Shown one piece after another: positions 55,240 to 64,000 of a DNA stretch of 64,000 bases. A program made the position numbers and the translations under genes. Positions within the stretch are counted from its first letter, which is position 1, and each line of letters begins with the position of its first letter. Source of the DNA: an uncultured Planctomycetaceae bacterium. Its GTDB lineage: Bacteria > Planctomycetota > Planctomycetia > Planctomycetales > Planctomycetaceae. Under the pieces are notes generated by a model that ran no database searches, was not told the origin of the DNA, and was given only the letters and a program-made list of their open reading frames with translations. The stretch spans positions 1 to 64,000 of the forward strand of contig CALSLT010000001.1 of assembly GCA_943787265.1 (NCBI GenBank), read 5' to 3'.

Positions 55240-57222
55240 TCACTCGTTGAAATCTGACGGTGCGCGGACTTCGATGGTCGGCTTCTTTCCGTAGATGACG
55301 CCCGTGTGGCTCGACTCGTCCATCTCAGAGATCAACTTCGCGTAGTACGGTTGGTACTTTGCGATGCGCTCGATGGCCGCGTTGCGTTTGGACTTTGACA
55401 TCTCGAAGCCCTTCCGATCTTTGACCGTTGCCGTTCCGGTCAACCCTCGGCCTGCAAACACCATCGAAGCGACGGTGTGCATCGTATAGTTGTGATGGTC
55501 GATCAGGCGTACGAGTCGCTCATTTTCGTCGGGCGTCAACGATCGTTTCTTGCTGTAAGCTCGATCGATCGTCTCTTTCATCCGGCCCAGAATCGGCCAG
55601 TACGCCGCGAGGTAGATACCAGGATTATTCGCCCCTGGGTATCGATTGAAGAACGAAGCAATCATTGCTTCATTCTTTGCCTTTCCCGGACCTTCTTGGA
55701 ACACCTTGACCAGCGACTCTTCCATGAGATCGTAGTAAGCCTTCACGTCGTCAGCCGCGACTCCGTACAACGCTCGGTAATACTTTTTCTCAGCCGCTTC
55801 TGCGTCAAAGTCGTAATCCCAAAGCATTCTGCCGAGAAGGTAATGCCCGGCCCCGAGCAATTCGTACGACCGGGCAATGTAGTGATACCCGCCGTCGACG
55901 CCGTGCTGTTTCTGGGCTCGGCACTTCTCGATGAGATGTTTCGTCACCGGAGCGACCATGTAGAGCGGCGTCTGGTCGTAATGCCAGATGTCGTACTTGT
56001 AGAACGTTCCAGCGGCTTCGTGCCAGCCGCGTTCCATCGCCGCCTCCGACCATTCATCGCCCTCGTAGAACGCTCCTTGAGAGAACCCGCTGTTCGTTGG
56101 GTGGACCAGAAACAGCATCGGGTGAGGCTTCACATTCCTAGGGGCGTATTTGTAGTCCAGGTAAATGATGACTCCGAGTCGCTTGTCGGGATGAACCTTC
56201 TCAACTCGCTCGGCAACCTGATTGCTGAATGTGATGAACCGGTCGGTAAGAACTCGGCGACCGTCCGGGCGAACGCGTCCACTGTCCAGAGCCTGACACT
56301 TTCGACATGTGCAGAATTTGCGACCATCGTTGGCGGCAATCGAAAACATGTCCGAGTTCGGAGACTTGTTGAAATAATCGATCGCCGCTTTCGCGAAGTG
56401 CTCGACGACCTGCGGGCTACTCGTGCAGACCTGACCGCCGCGTTTCTCGGCATAGTGCTTCGGATATCGCTTGCCGTTGATTTCAGCAAACCATTCCGGA
56501 TGCTCTTTGCCATAAACATCCGGCGACATGATCCGATGCCAGTTATGCTCGTGCCGAACTCCCATCGGATGGCCAAGTCGCAACCGCCTTCCAAAGACTT
56601 CATTCGCTTTGCCTTCCGGCGACTTCGTGAATTGTCGGTAAGAGCAGTCCGGTGCGTCGACGATGTGCATCGACTTTATGGTGAGATTCTTCTGTGGAGG
56701 AGCAATCGTGCCCAGATCGTCGTGCCAGGCAAACAGCATTCCGTAGTAGCGTTCAAGAAACTCGTAAGTCCCGTAGAGCGTGCCTGGCTCCATGCCCGAT
56801 CGCGCCGCAACCTGATGTGCACCAACCTTCGGCGTGTCTCGCCCAACGATGTGAATGTCCTGCCCGATCGATCGAATCCGAAAGCCCTCCGACGCCAAAC
56901 CGTCTGTCGTAATTCCAGCTTTCGTCGACCACGGATTTCGCCCGAAGAAAATCGTCGGCGTGCCAGCAACCGGTTTCTCAACCCGCACCGGGTCGGCGCC
57001 CGTCGCCTTCTTTACGAGCAACCGGTACTCCTTAAGAGCAAGCACTGCCGCCGGATCAGCTTCGTCATTCGACAGGCAGATCATGTTGTGAACCGGCTTG
57101 CCGTTTCGAACGAGCACGATTTCCTGGTGCTCCACTGGACGATTATTCGCAGCAGCAGCGTCAGGCAGCATGACAGCCGACAAAGCCAATAAAACGATTA
57201 CCGCAAAGTAATTTTTTGACAT
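55240..57222 (-). CDS. DUF4838 family secreted protein
   Basis: 660 aa from ATG 57222 (GGCGAG upstream); frame open to 57606. Signal peptide ending DAAAA. An N-terminal alpha/beta domain (IVLVRNGKPVHNMI, EYRLLVKKATG, to GTYEFLERYYGMLFAWHDD) is followed by the DUF4838 domain with HEHNWHRIMSPDVYGKEHPEW, CTSSPQVVEHF, the Cys pair in CTCRKCQALDSG and GGYHYIARSYELLGAG. Members resemble glycoside hydrolase alpha/beta barrels, but no activity is assigned. The tail (residues about 560-660) is helical. Convergent with the DUF1501 gene. Confidence 0.85.
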   Translation of the reverse strand: MSKNYFAVIVLLALSAVMLPDAAAANNRPVEHQEIVLVRNGKPVHNMICLSNDEADPAAVLALKEYRLLVKKATGADPVRVEKPVAGTPTIFFGRNPWSTKAGITTDGLASEGFRIRSIGQDIHIVGRDTPKVGAHQVAARSGMEPGTLYGTYEFLERYYGMLFAWHDDLGTIAPPQKNLTIKSMHIVDAPDCSYRQFTKSPEGKANEVFGRRLRLGHPMGVRHEHNWHRIMSPDVYGKEHPEWFAEINGKRYPKHYAEKRGGQVCTSSPQVVEHFAKAAIDYFNKSPNSDMFSIAANDGRKFCTCRKCQALDSGRVRPDGRRVLTDRFITFSNQVAERVEKVHPDKRLGVIIYLDYKYAPRNVKPHPMLFLVHPTNSGFSQGAFYEGDEWSEAAMERGWHEAAGTFYKYDIWHYDQTPLYMVAPVTKHLIEKCRAQKQHGVDGGYHYIARSYELLGAGHYLLGRMLWDYDFDAEAAEKKYYRALYGVAADDVKAYYDLMEESLVKVFQEGPGKAKNEAMIASFFNRYPGANNPGIYLAAYWPILGRMKETIDRAYSKKRSLTPDENERLVRLIDHHNYTMHTVASMVFAGRGLTGTATVKDRKGFEMSKSKRNAAIERIAKYQPYYAKLISEMDESSHTGVIYGKKPTIEVRAPSDFNE

Positions 57223-57291
57223 CTCGCCGCGTGCCAGATCCAGGAACAACGTTGAAACAAAACTCAGTGACCACGTTACGTGGCACGAGGA

Positions 57292-57371
57292 TTTTAAGGG
57301 TGCGTCTCGACGCACCACAACGCTATGAAGATCGATGGTGGAACACGTCGAGTCACACGCGCTCCTTAAAA
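57292..57371. repeat. Imperfect inverted repeat with inner GGTGCGTC palindrome
   Basis: TTTTAAGG (57292-57299) pairs with CCTTAAAA (57364-57371). Inside, GGTGCGTC and GACGCACC form a small perfect palindrome. It lies between the DUF4838 gene and the small membrane protein. Pattern similar to the shorter element at 40018-40038. Confidence 0.6.
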
Positions 57372-57386
57372 GTAACAAGTCGCTCG

Positions 57387-57743
57387 TCAAACTTGTGGCC
57401 TTACAAAGAACCAGTAGTAGAATCCGCACATCGCGATCGGCCAATAAATCAGGCCGATACAAATGAGTGTCCGAGCCTTCTGAAACTTCCGGATAAATTT
57501 GACGACATTCTCCGGCGTCGAACGATCCGGCGACATGGCTTCGTTCAACACGTCGCGATGCCTGAAACTGATTAGTTGCCACTGGCAAAGCCGAACCAAT
57601 AGCCATCCCATCGCCAATGGACCAAACACGGGAAAGACAACAGGGAGAACAAAAACCAAAGGTACGCTGTACGCATCCTTCGCGATGTATCGCATCCGCT
57701 GTTGAGTTAGAGCATCAATTGCAAGATCACGCGTACTTGGCAT
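57387..57743 (-). CDS. Small two-span membrane protein (hypothetical)
   Basis: 118 aa, ATG 57743 with AGGA upstream. Two hydrophobic helices (LVFVLPVVFPVFGPLAMGWLLV about 29-50, and LICIGLIYWPIAMCGFYYWFF about 93-114) separated by a charged helical segment. The short N-terminus is polar. No family recognised. It follows the phosphodiesterase gene's stop by 75 bp on the same strand and is preceded by the DUF4838 promoter region. Confidence 0.55.
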   Translation of the reverse strand: MPSTRDLAIDALTQQRMRYIAKDAYSVPLVFVLPVVFPVFGPLAMGWLLVRLCQWQLISFRHRDVLNEAMSPDRSTPENVVKFIRKFQKARTLICIGLIYWPIAMCGFYYWFFVRPQV

Positions 57744-57817
57744 GTTTCCTGAATCCTTTCAAGAATTGTGGTCCGTCTATCTGCCGGCGAGGAAAAACCA
57801 CCTCGTATACAGAACGT

Positions 57818-60800
57818 TCAATTAGCAGGCAGTTCTGCGGGCTCACCAAGCTTCAAGTTAATCACTCGGTCAGCTCGGTCTTCCAAGCCATCAAGAAGCC
57901 ATCGGTCGAGGACCGTGGTTGCGGCGAAAGTGCCGACTCGGCGAAGTTCCCACGCGCTGTACTGGACGGCGTCGATCGCGCCGTTCGTCAGCGGCGTGCC
58001 CAGGACAGTGCGTGCTCCCAGTGGAGCGGCAATTGCCGCGTCGGCTTCTGCAACCTTCCGCTGGACCCAATCCGTACCGTTGTTGATTCGCTGCAGATTT
58101 CCGGAGGAGTACCAACTGTAATCACCCAGCGCGACCTTGTTGAGCTGCAGATCCGGCAGCATGACTCCGTTGCGGTCCAGTTCACGCTGAGTCCAGCGAT
58201 AGGCTGTGCGTGTTGGTCGCTGTCGAAAACCGATCAGCCTGACGGTGTCATCAAACAGACGATTGACGCTCAGTTCAGTGACACTCAACGCATTCTTGGC
58301 AGCGTTGTTCAAATCCCAGAACGAGTCCGGACGATTCACCGATGTCGGCTGAACCGGATAAATCTCGCGGGGTGCGTATTGGCGAGGCGCCCACGCTCCC
58401 AGATCAACGTCCTGCCAGATCAACGGCATTCTGAAGTCCTGCGATTTCGATTTCGGCACTTCGTAAATCGACCGAATTGGGCTCCCGTCGAAGTCGTCCT
58501 CGTTGACTGAAACGCCAGCCATTTCCAACACCGTCGGCAACAGATCAACCGACCGAACCGGATCAGTAACGATGGCCTCACGGCGAATGTTCGGCCCAGC
58601 CACAAAAAATGACATGCGCATCGTCTCAACAAACGGATGCCCATGCGCCGTGCCCGGTTTGTTATGAGTATCAAACTGCCAGCCTGGATTTGCCGTGACC
58701 ACCAGGTCTGCCGCGAAGTCGCGAGCTCTCGCACTCAAATGAGGCTGCCACAACATGTGTCGGGACATGCTCACGACGCTGTCTGGATAAACCGTCCCCA
58801 TCGTAATTTTCAACCAGGACTGCTCATCGTGGTAGCGACCAAAAATCTCCGGCGAAACTGATCCAACCATGCGAAGAGGATCTGCCTTGGGCCGAGTAAT
58901 CAACTCAAAACGAATGCTTCCATCGTCCGAAGCTCGAACGTTGCGGACCACCTGATAGCGATACAAAAACGTTCCGTCAGCTCGTTGCACACGATCGACA
59001 ATCGCAAGTCCACGATGGCGGTTGGCGATCAAAATCGAACTCTCATCAATCCTCGACAGGACCAGATCAATTGGCCCCGGTTCTCCGCCGGCATGAGCAG
59101 CGTCGGCAACTCTCCAATCTGCCACAATCACCTGGCTGTCTGATGGCGTTTCAAAATCTTGATTTACTGACGCACCGATCTGGAGTAACTCGTCGATCAG
59201 GTTAACCGGTCGACGTCTTTCGCGAATTCGATACTGCAGCAAATCCGCGGTCGAATTCGGAGCTGACCAGTCGCCCGATCCGAAATGTTTGCGTGGCAAA
59301 TAGACACTGGCTGCCCCAGTACCGACCGCGTCGACGAAAGCGAAATCTCTGGCCCCGTCGCCGTGAGTCGGATTGCTGTATCGATGCTGCCTGACGGACA
59401 ACCCGAGCCCTCCGCCAGTCCTGTGCCCCTCGTGGTCAATCCGCGCCGGCTGATGAAAGAACTCGTTGACAAGGTCATAGCGTTCGAGATGTGCAAATCG
59501 ACCTCCGAGATGCCCATGATCGCTTACCAGCAGAAGATAGGTGTTTTCGAACCGGCCGCGTCTCTTGAGTTCGCCAACCATCTCGCCGATCAATCCGTCC
59601 GCCTCGACAATCGCTCGCCTGGCCACGCCGAATTGCCCGCGATACTCGCCATGACTAACCGAATCGGTCTCTGGGAGCCAAACGACAGTCACTGCGTGAT
59701 CCTCATTGAACAGGTTGTCGACGGCGTACGCGGTGTTGGCCTCATCGACGTATCGCTTCGACTGATGAGTCCCGAATGGCGGCACTTCGTCGGTCAGATA
59801 CCGAGTCCACAAAGCCGGCGTCAGCTCGCTCATGACCGGAAGAATGCCGGCTCCGAATGACTTATTGGCCTGAGCAAGATGATGCAAAGCTGTCGGCGTT
59901 TCGCTGGTTCGTCGATTGCGAAACTGCTGAGCCGCCTCTTCTCCGCTAACCAACCGAACTGCGGCCGTGCCGGATTCGAGCAGCCCTCGCTCAATGCCTT
60001 GCGGCATCAAAAATCTACCATTCAACACCGGACCGTCTGTGGCGAGATAGTTGTCGCTGCGTCCCGCTCGTCGATCGAATCCGATCTGCCCTTTTACGCC
60101 GTGACGATCACTGAACGTTCCCGTCCACATCGTTCCGTTGGAAGTGATGGTGTCAGCCGGAAAGACCGTATAGGCGTGCTGAAGTTTTGTGCCTCCGCGT
60201 AAGAACGTTCTCGTAATGTTCGGCAGATGCCCCATCGCGGACATCTCTTCGACGATGTCCGGCCGCAGCCCGTCGACATAAAAAATCAACACGCGCGCAT
60301 CCGACGCCGGCCCAACAGCCGACACATTGTCGACCACGCGATTTCGCACGGACACCGGTGTCAGCGGACCACCAATTCGAATTCGGGCAGAGAAGTGGCC
60401 TTTGTTTTCGGCGCAGACGTCGTCGTTCACCCCAAGCCACAGTTCGCCAGACTCGGTAGCCAGAACGCTGTGATTTCGGCCGACATAGAACGGGCGACCT
60501 TTGGCACCGACTCGGCCGATGAGAGCATAAACCGGCGCCGGCCCTGCCCCGGCAGCCGGCAACGGAAACCACAGTCCTGATTCTTTGTCGAGAAAATGAA
60601 ACGTTCCTTCAGGGCCAAGCGTGCTAACAATCGGGTTCGCCTGCCCCGGCCTTGTCACAAGAATCTCGCCGTTCGCGTTAATCGTCAGAGTGCGTCCGGA
60701 CTGAACACTGATCTCGGTGTTTATCCAGTTCTGGTCTGCGGGAATCGTGACGCGGTAAGACTGATTCGCTCGGTCCTCTGCCGCCTGAGTCGGGCTAGAG

Positions 60801-60922
60801 GAAGTAATCAGGACGACAACGGCCAGTACCAACAGCAGGAAATCCACTCCTTGCTGATCGATGCGGGCGGCGTCTCTTCCTAAGGAAACGCCCTTCCGTC
60901 TGATGGTCGTTGACTCAACCAT
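57818..60922 (-). CDS. Large secreted alkaline-phosphatase-superfamily phosphodiesterase
   Basis: 1034 aa, ATG 60922. Signal-like hydrophobic stretch (FLLLVLAVVVLITSSSPTQA, about 28-47). A jelly-roll-like N-terminal region (about 50-200) precedes the catalytic domain (about 200-800): VLIFYVDGLRPDIVEE (metal Asp), nucleophile Thr in FPADTITSNGTMWTG, PETDSVSH, SDHGHLGG and a late KPGTAHGH, the type I phosphodiesterase/nucleotide pyrophosphatase metal set. The C-terminal 200 residues are helical with Arg/Asp-rich stretches. The family is usually 400-600 aa, so this is large. The start codon is one base after the PAP2 stop, so the two are translationally coupled. Confidence 0.85.
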   Translation of the reverse strand: MVESTTIRRKGVSLGRDAARIDQQGVDFLLLVLAVVVLITSSSPTQAAEDRANQSYRVTIPADQNWINTEISVQSGRTLTINANGEILVTRPGQANPIVSTLGPEGTFHFLDKESGLWFPLPAAGAGPAPVYALIGRVGAKGRPFYVGRNHSVLATESGELWLGVNDDVCAENKGHFSARIRIGGPLTPVSVRNRVVDNVSAVGPASDARVLIFYVDGLRPDIVEEMSAMGHLPNITRTFLRGGTKLQHAYTVFPADTITSNGTMWTGTFSDRHGVKGQIGFDRRAGRSDNYLATDGPVLNGRFLMPQGIERGLLESGTAAVRLVSGEEAAQQFRNRRTSETPTALHHLAQANKSFGAGILPVMSELTPALWTRYLTDEVPPFGTHQSKRYVDEANTAYAVDNLFNEDHAVTVVWLPETDSVSHGEYRGQFGVARRAIVEADGLIGEMVGELKRRGRFENTYLLLVSDHGHLGGRFAHLERYDLVNEFFHQPARIDHEGHRTGGGLGLSVRQHRYSNPTHGDGARDFAFVDAVGTGAASVYLPRKHFGSGDWSAPNSTADLLQYRIRERRRPVNLIDELLQIGASVNQDFETPSDSQVIVADWRVADAAHAGGEPGPIDLVLSRIDESSILIANRHRGLAIVDRVQRADGTFLYRYQVVRNVRASDDGSIRFELITRPKADPLRMVGSVSPEIFGRYHDEQSWLKITMGTVYPDSVVSMSRHMLWQPHLSARARDFAADLVVTANPGWQFDTHNKPGTAHGHPFVETMRMSFFVAGPNIRREAIVTDPVRSVDLLPTVLEMAGVSVNEDDFDGSPIRSIYEVPKSKSQDFRMPLIWQDVDLGAWAPRQYAPREIYPVQPTSVNRPDSFWDLNNAAKNALSVTELSVNRLFDDTVRLIGFRQRPTRTAYRWTQRELDRNGVMLPDLQLNKVALGDYSWYSSGNLQRINNGTDWVQRKVAEADAAIAAPLGARTVLGTPLTNGAIDAVQYSAWELRRVGTFAATTVLDRWLLDGLEDRADRVINLKLGEPAELPAN

Positions 60923-60923
60923 G

Positions 60924-61922
60924 TCAGTACGGAACCTCGACCAGAAGCTCGACGGAACCACTGCTCGGATCGACCGACGGCAGGATGCTGATCTCTGAAC
61001 CATCTTCCAGGTGATGTCGCGCGACGGACTTGCCAATCACATACCCCATCGCCGCACCGAAGACGACGTCAGACAAGTCGTGATCTCTCTGGTCGATACG
61101 ACTCCAACCGATCAGACCGGCGAGAGCGTAAGCCGGAACACCGGCAGACGGCCCGTAGTATTCGTCAAGCACGGCCGCAATCGTCATGCTGCTTGAAGTG
61201 TGGAACGAAGGAAACCCGTACTCGCCATCGTTCCATCGATCGGTGGGGCGATCCGTGTTCGCGATTCCTTTAATCGCAACCGTGCTCAACCCATTGATTG
61301 CGTACGCACTGAGAACCGTCTTGCTGACGTCGTGCAGTTCCTCGTCGTCGTTCATCAAACTACTGGCGTGAATAGCCAGCAGAATCGGAACTTGAGCCTC
61401 TGCGTTTCCAAGGTACCCCAGAAACTCCGAAGCATTTCCCCATCGTTGCGGGTGCTGAGCCGTGTCGTCTCGGACGTCCTCGTCCAGTTCCTCACGGACA
61501 ATGAGTGATCCTCCCAACGCGACTCCCAGCAAAGCAGCATTCCGAGCGGTCACAATTTGCTTCGCGTCCCGACCAACCATCGGCCAGAACTCGCTCACAT
61601 CTTTTTTCAGATCTTCCCGAAGCGACAACGGTTTATGAGCAACGTGATTCGACTGTCGCTGATTGATCACCGAAATCTCAGTGCCCTGAGAAGCGTGATG
61701 CCGTGACGAAGGTTCAATCTCGTGATGCGAAGCGACGTCGACGCCTTGGCAGCCGATCATCAAGCATGAGACCAGGCATCCGATTAGAGCGACTCCAAAC
61801 GTCGAATCTCTAACGGCGCGCACAGCCCCCTCGAAACGCCGCAAACGCGCGACGCCCGCAAAGGAATGTTCCGTCCGTGGAATCTGCGAGGAGTCATCTC
61901 TGCTCCTCAACTTACTGAGCAT
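60924..61922 (-). CDS. PAP2-superfamily phosphatase, probable lipoprotein
   Basis: About 332 aa; start uncertain (ATG 61922, or GTG 61823). Before the domain is a hydrophobic stretch ending in a lipobox (CLMIGC, from VALIGCLVSCLMIGC). The PAP2 motifs are visible: KGIANTDRPTD, PSFHTSSS (His in place of the common Gly-His), and RIDQRDHDLSDVVFG (the His/Asp of motif 3). PAP2 enzymes dephosphorylate phosphatidic acid, undecaprenyl pyrophosphate or similar lipids at the membrane face. The stop (60924-60926) is one base from the downstream phosphodiesterase ATG, so the genes form a coupled pair. Confidence 0.85.
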   Translation of the reverse strand: MLSKLRSRDDSSQIPRTEHSFAGVARLRRFEGAVRAVRDSTFGVALIGCLVSCLMIGCQGVDVASHHEIEPSSRHHASQGTEISVINQRQSNHVAHKPLSLREDLKKDVSEFWPMVGRDAKQIVTARNAALLGVALGGSLIVREELDEDVRDDTAQHPQRWGNASEFLGYLGNAEAQVPILLAIHASSLMNDDEELHDVSKTVLSAYAINGLSTVAIKGIANTDRPTDRWNDGEYGFPSFHTSSSMTIAAVLDEYYGPSAGVPAYALAGLIGWSRIDQRDHDLSDVVFGAAMGYVIGKSVARHHLEDGSEISILPSVDPSSGSVELLVEVPY

Positions 61923-62278
61923 CCTGCTTCGCCTTGCGGACCTCAATCCGCTGATCACCGGGATTCCCAAAATGGCCTATCGCGAGATGGCTCTAAGACA
62001 CCTCGAATACGGTGATAAGCTAAGCCCGGAACGGAAAATCAGACAACAGCAAACAGGCAATAGCAGACATGCCGCCAGCCGTGGCTGCGAATCAAAACAC
62101 GAACGTAACCTGTATCAGAAAAACCACTTACAAATCGACCAACATCAACTGGCGGAGCTAACGGCCGATCTACTCGTCGCCAGAACGACGGTCCGGAATG
62201 ACTGAAACCAGAAAACTGGGCAACCTACGCAACAAAGGGGTGAGCAACCGGAACCGAAAAGCGACTCTACCTGCCCTA
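61923..62278. other. Intergenic region between PAP2 and sulfatase genes
   Basis: About 350 bp, downstream of the sulfatase and upstream of PAP2 (both minus strand). It should hold the PAP2 promoter. A plus-strand frame at 61972-62205 has no ribosome site and looks like chance. No gene supported. Confidence 0.4.
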
Positions 62279-63781
62279 TCACCCGTCGATATTCACTTCG
62301 CGGGGCATTACGCCGGCACGCTGAAGTCGCACTTTAAACTCGCCCGTCGACTCCCCAGGACTTGGCCAGACATCGCTCGGAGTATGCGACTCATCCATCC
62401 ACTGCCCGACCTGGCGAATCAATTTCTGATGCTGAACAGCAAGGTTCTGTTTCTGCTGTGGGTCGGTCGCGAGATCATAGAGTTCAACTTTTCCACCGCT
62501 CTTTCGATGAGCAAACCAGTCGCCGGTTCTGACCGCCTGGTTCTGATTGAACTCCCAATAGAGATAGTCGTGCTTTGTCTGGCTCTTCGATTCACCTCGC
62601 AATGTTGGAGCGAAGGAAACTCCATCAACACCAGGCACTGATGACGAAGGAGCACCAACCAGTTCCGCAGCTGTGGGAAGAAAGTCCCAGAATGCCCAGG
62701 TGTGGTCATTGACCGTTCCGGGTTTGATTCTGCCCGGCCACCGAGCGACCGCTGGCACTCGAAAGGCACCGTCGTAGCTGTCGCCCTTTCGTCCACGAGT
62801 CGGACCGAAGCTGTTGAAGTGCTGACCGATTGGCGTGACCGACTTATCTCGATCGTAGCCGTGCGTGCTATGCCCGTTGTCCGAAGCAAACAGAATGAGT
62901 GTGTTGTCATCAATGCCGAGATGCTCAAGCAGCGCGAGCACATCGCCGACTCCCTGATCAAGTCGAGTCACCATCGCCGCCCATTCTTTGTGACCGATCG
63001 CCCACGGCTTGTCTCGGTACGGGCTAAGGTTCGGAGCGATCGCCGGCCCGTGCGGCAATGTATGAGCCAGGTAAAGAAAGAACGGTTCATCCTTGTGCTC
63101 GCGCAAAAAGTCGAGGGATCGAGCGTGAATCTCGTTGAACGAGAACTTCGCCTTCTTTGGATCAGCGATTCCGGCCGGAATCACTCGCCCGTCAGCGCCG
63201 TATTTGCTTTGCGCTTTATGGTTGTGACCAGCGTGTGCCGGGTAATCGACTCTGGTTGTGTTGTCCCAAAGAAACGGCGGGAAGTAGCTGTGAGCTTTTC
63301 GCTGATTCAGATACCCAAAGAACTGATCAAATCCCTGACGATTGGGAACCGCGTCAGGCTGCCCCATCAGACCGAGCCCCCACTTGCCGAACAACCCGGT
63401 CGCATAGCCAGCGTCGTGAAGAACTTCGGCGACCGTTACGTCATCTTTCGCCAGTCCCTCACGATAGCCCTTGTACGAGTTTCCTCGAACTCGCGCGTGC
63501 CCTGGATGCAGCCCCTGCATCAAACAGGATCTCGATGGAGCACAAACCGAGTTCCCGGCGTATGCATTCGTAAATCGCACTCCTTCTTTCGCGAGTCGGT
63601 CAATGTTCGGCGTCAGAATCTGCTTCTGCCCGTAGCAGCCAAGATCTCCCCAACTCAGATCATCCGAAATGATCAGCACAATATTCGGCCTGTCCGGCTT
63701 CGCGGCGTCCGTTACGCGCGGCACGACGCAAAACGACAGCAGCAGGATGACCATCCGAAATCTGAAGACTGTATTCAACAT
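62279..63781 (-). CDS. Secreted sulfatase (second)
   Basis: 500 aa, ATG 63781 (GAGGA upstream). Signal peptide ending TDAA. Canonical sulfatase set: metal Asp-Asp in IISDDLSWGDLG, formylglycine site CAPSR in NSVCAPSRSCLMQG (near residue 80), GKWGLG with the conserved Lys, PFFLYLAHTLPHGP and the metal Asp/Asn in FASDNGHSTHG. Class CxPxR, which needs formylglycine-generating enzyme. Secreted sulfate-ester hydrolase. An SGNH hydrolase gene lies 47 bp upstream, so the two are probably one operon, perhaps for a sulfated, esterified glycan. Confidence 0.92.
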   Translation of the reverse strand: MLNTVFRFRMVILLLSFCVVPRVTDAAKPDRPNIVLIISDDLSWGDLGCYGQKQILTPNIDRLAKEGVRFTNAYAGNSVCAPSRSCLMQGLHPGHARVRGNSYKGYREGLAKDDVTVAEVLHDAGYATGLFGKWGLGLMGQPDAVPNRQGFDQFFGYLNQRKAHSYFPPFLWDNTTRVDYPAHAGHNHKAQSKYGADGRVIPAGIADPKKAKFSFNEIHARSLDFLREHKDEPFFLYLAHTLPHGPAIAPNLSPYRDKPWAIGHKEWAAMVTRLDQGVGDVLALLEHLGIDDNTLILFASDNGHSTHGYDRDKSVTPIGQHFNSFGPTRGRKGDSYDGAFRVPAVARWPGRIKPGTVNDHTWAFWDFLPTAAELVGAPSSSVPGVDGVSFAPTLRGESKSQTKHDYLYWEFNQNQAVRTGDWFAHRKSGGKVELYDLATDPQQKQNLAVQHQKLIRQVGQWMDESHTPSDVWPSPGESTGEFKVRLQRAGVMPREVNIDG

Positions 63782-63828
63782 TTAGATCTATCCTCGCTCG
63801 ATGTACTTCTCGGCCGACCATTCCAGAC

Positions 63829-64000
63829 TTACTTCAACGCCTCTTCAATTGACTTCGCCACTTGCCGTCCAAGGAAGTCATACCCCTTACCGTTAAAGTG
63901 AACGTCGTCAGGATTCTGAAGCTCTCCCAAACGCGGAGTCACGGCCTCAAACAAATCATCCGTGGCAATGCCCTGCCTCTTCGCGACTTCCGCGGCAAGC
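63829..64000 (-). CDS. C-terminal end of an SGNH/GDSL-type hydrolase (partial)
   Basis: Only the last 56 residues lie in the window; the stop is TAA at 63829-63831 and the rest lies past 64000. The visible tail has LQNPDDVHFNGKGYDFLGRQ, the Asp-x-x-His block that carries the last two catalytic residues of SGNH/GDSL esterases. Such enzymes remove acyl groups from glycans or lipids. It directly precedes the sulfatase (47 bp), the likely functional partner. Confidence 0.8.
   Translation of the reverse strand, partial: LAAEVAKRQGIATDDLFEAVTPRLGELQNPDDVHFNGKGYDFLGRQVAKSIEEALK

Noticed and set aside
55477-57192. 571-codon plus-strand ORF opposite the DUF4838 gene
   Set aside because: It lies fully antisense to a clear gene with signal peptide and family motifs. 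It is Arg/Val/Ser-rich, as expected from the reverse complement of this codon use, and has no recognisable domain.
57617-58510. 297-codon plus-strand ORF opposite the phosphodiesterase and small membrane protein
   Set aside because: Overlaps two genes on the other strand and has no domain.
62702-63901. 399-codon plus-strand ORF opposite the second sulfatase
   Set aside because: Antisense shadow of a well-supported sulfatase; no ribosome site or domain.

Overview
The window looks like a chromosomal segment from a planctomycete (Planctomycetota, probably Planctomycetales). Evidence: three clusters of DUF1549/DUF1553 proteins with c-type heme motifs and DUF1501 proteins, several secreted sulfatases, a DUF4838 protein, Asp-box/CBM9-type secreted proteins, paired RraA-like proteins and an ExbB/ExbD-TPR cluster. 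Gene density is high on both strands. I found no rRNA, tRNA, phage, transposase or CRISPR array. The taxonomy is inferred from gene families only.

Layout. 1-2.6 kb: a zinc-type alcohol dehydrogenase and a TAT-exported Gfo/Idh/MocA oxidoreductase (minus), each broken by two single-base frameshifts. 2.8-10.2 kb: PhoD-like phosphatase, EttA, a molybdenum-carrier-like protein, small hypotheticals, KDPG aldolase and 4-alpha-glucanotransferase. 10.3-17.2 kb: a minus-strand operon TPR - TPR - ExbB - ExbD - ExbD closed by an intrinsic terminator. 17.7-24.5 kb: two RraA-like genes, an EEP-family protein, a glycosyltransferase, RibD, an ABM-domain protein and a HhH-GPD-like protein with a histone-H1-like tail. 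24.6-29.5 kb: nusA-infB-rbfA, with a one-base frameshift near the infB 3' end. 30.2-33.2 kb: SMP-30-like protein with an in-frame amber codon, Fur, FlgM, CYTH protein. 33.4-55.1 kb: PSD1-type (DUF1549/1553) and DUF1501 clusters, a PPC protein, a TrhO-RluA fusion, beta-carbonic anhydrase, a 1106-aa Asp-box mosaic protein and a sulfatase. 55.2-64 kb: DUF4838 protein, a large secreted phosphodiesterase coupled to a PAP2 phosphatase, a second sulfatase and the end of an SGNH hydrolase.

How the genes fit together. Many products carry export signals and are predicted to degrade or modify polymers outside the cytoplasm (sulfatases, phosphatases, glucanotransferase-linked storage, PSD1/DUF1501 sets). 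The ExbB/ExbD-TPR operon could energise an outer-membrane or periplasmic process. The nusA-infB-rbfA block, EttA and the TrhO-RluA fusion serve transcription and translation.

The intergenic spaces hold several families of short palindromic repeats: a nested inverted repeat at 50581-50809, a 32-bp-stem hairpin at 8378-8468, a 29-bp perfect hairpin at 38024-38096 and a palindrome inserted in frame inside a coding sequence at 46031-46080. The frameshifts all fall in short G or C runs, and one lies in the essential gene infB, so consensus errors are a serious possibility throughout the window.
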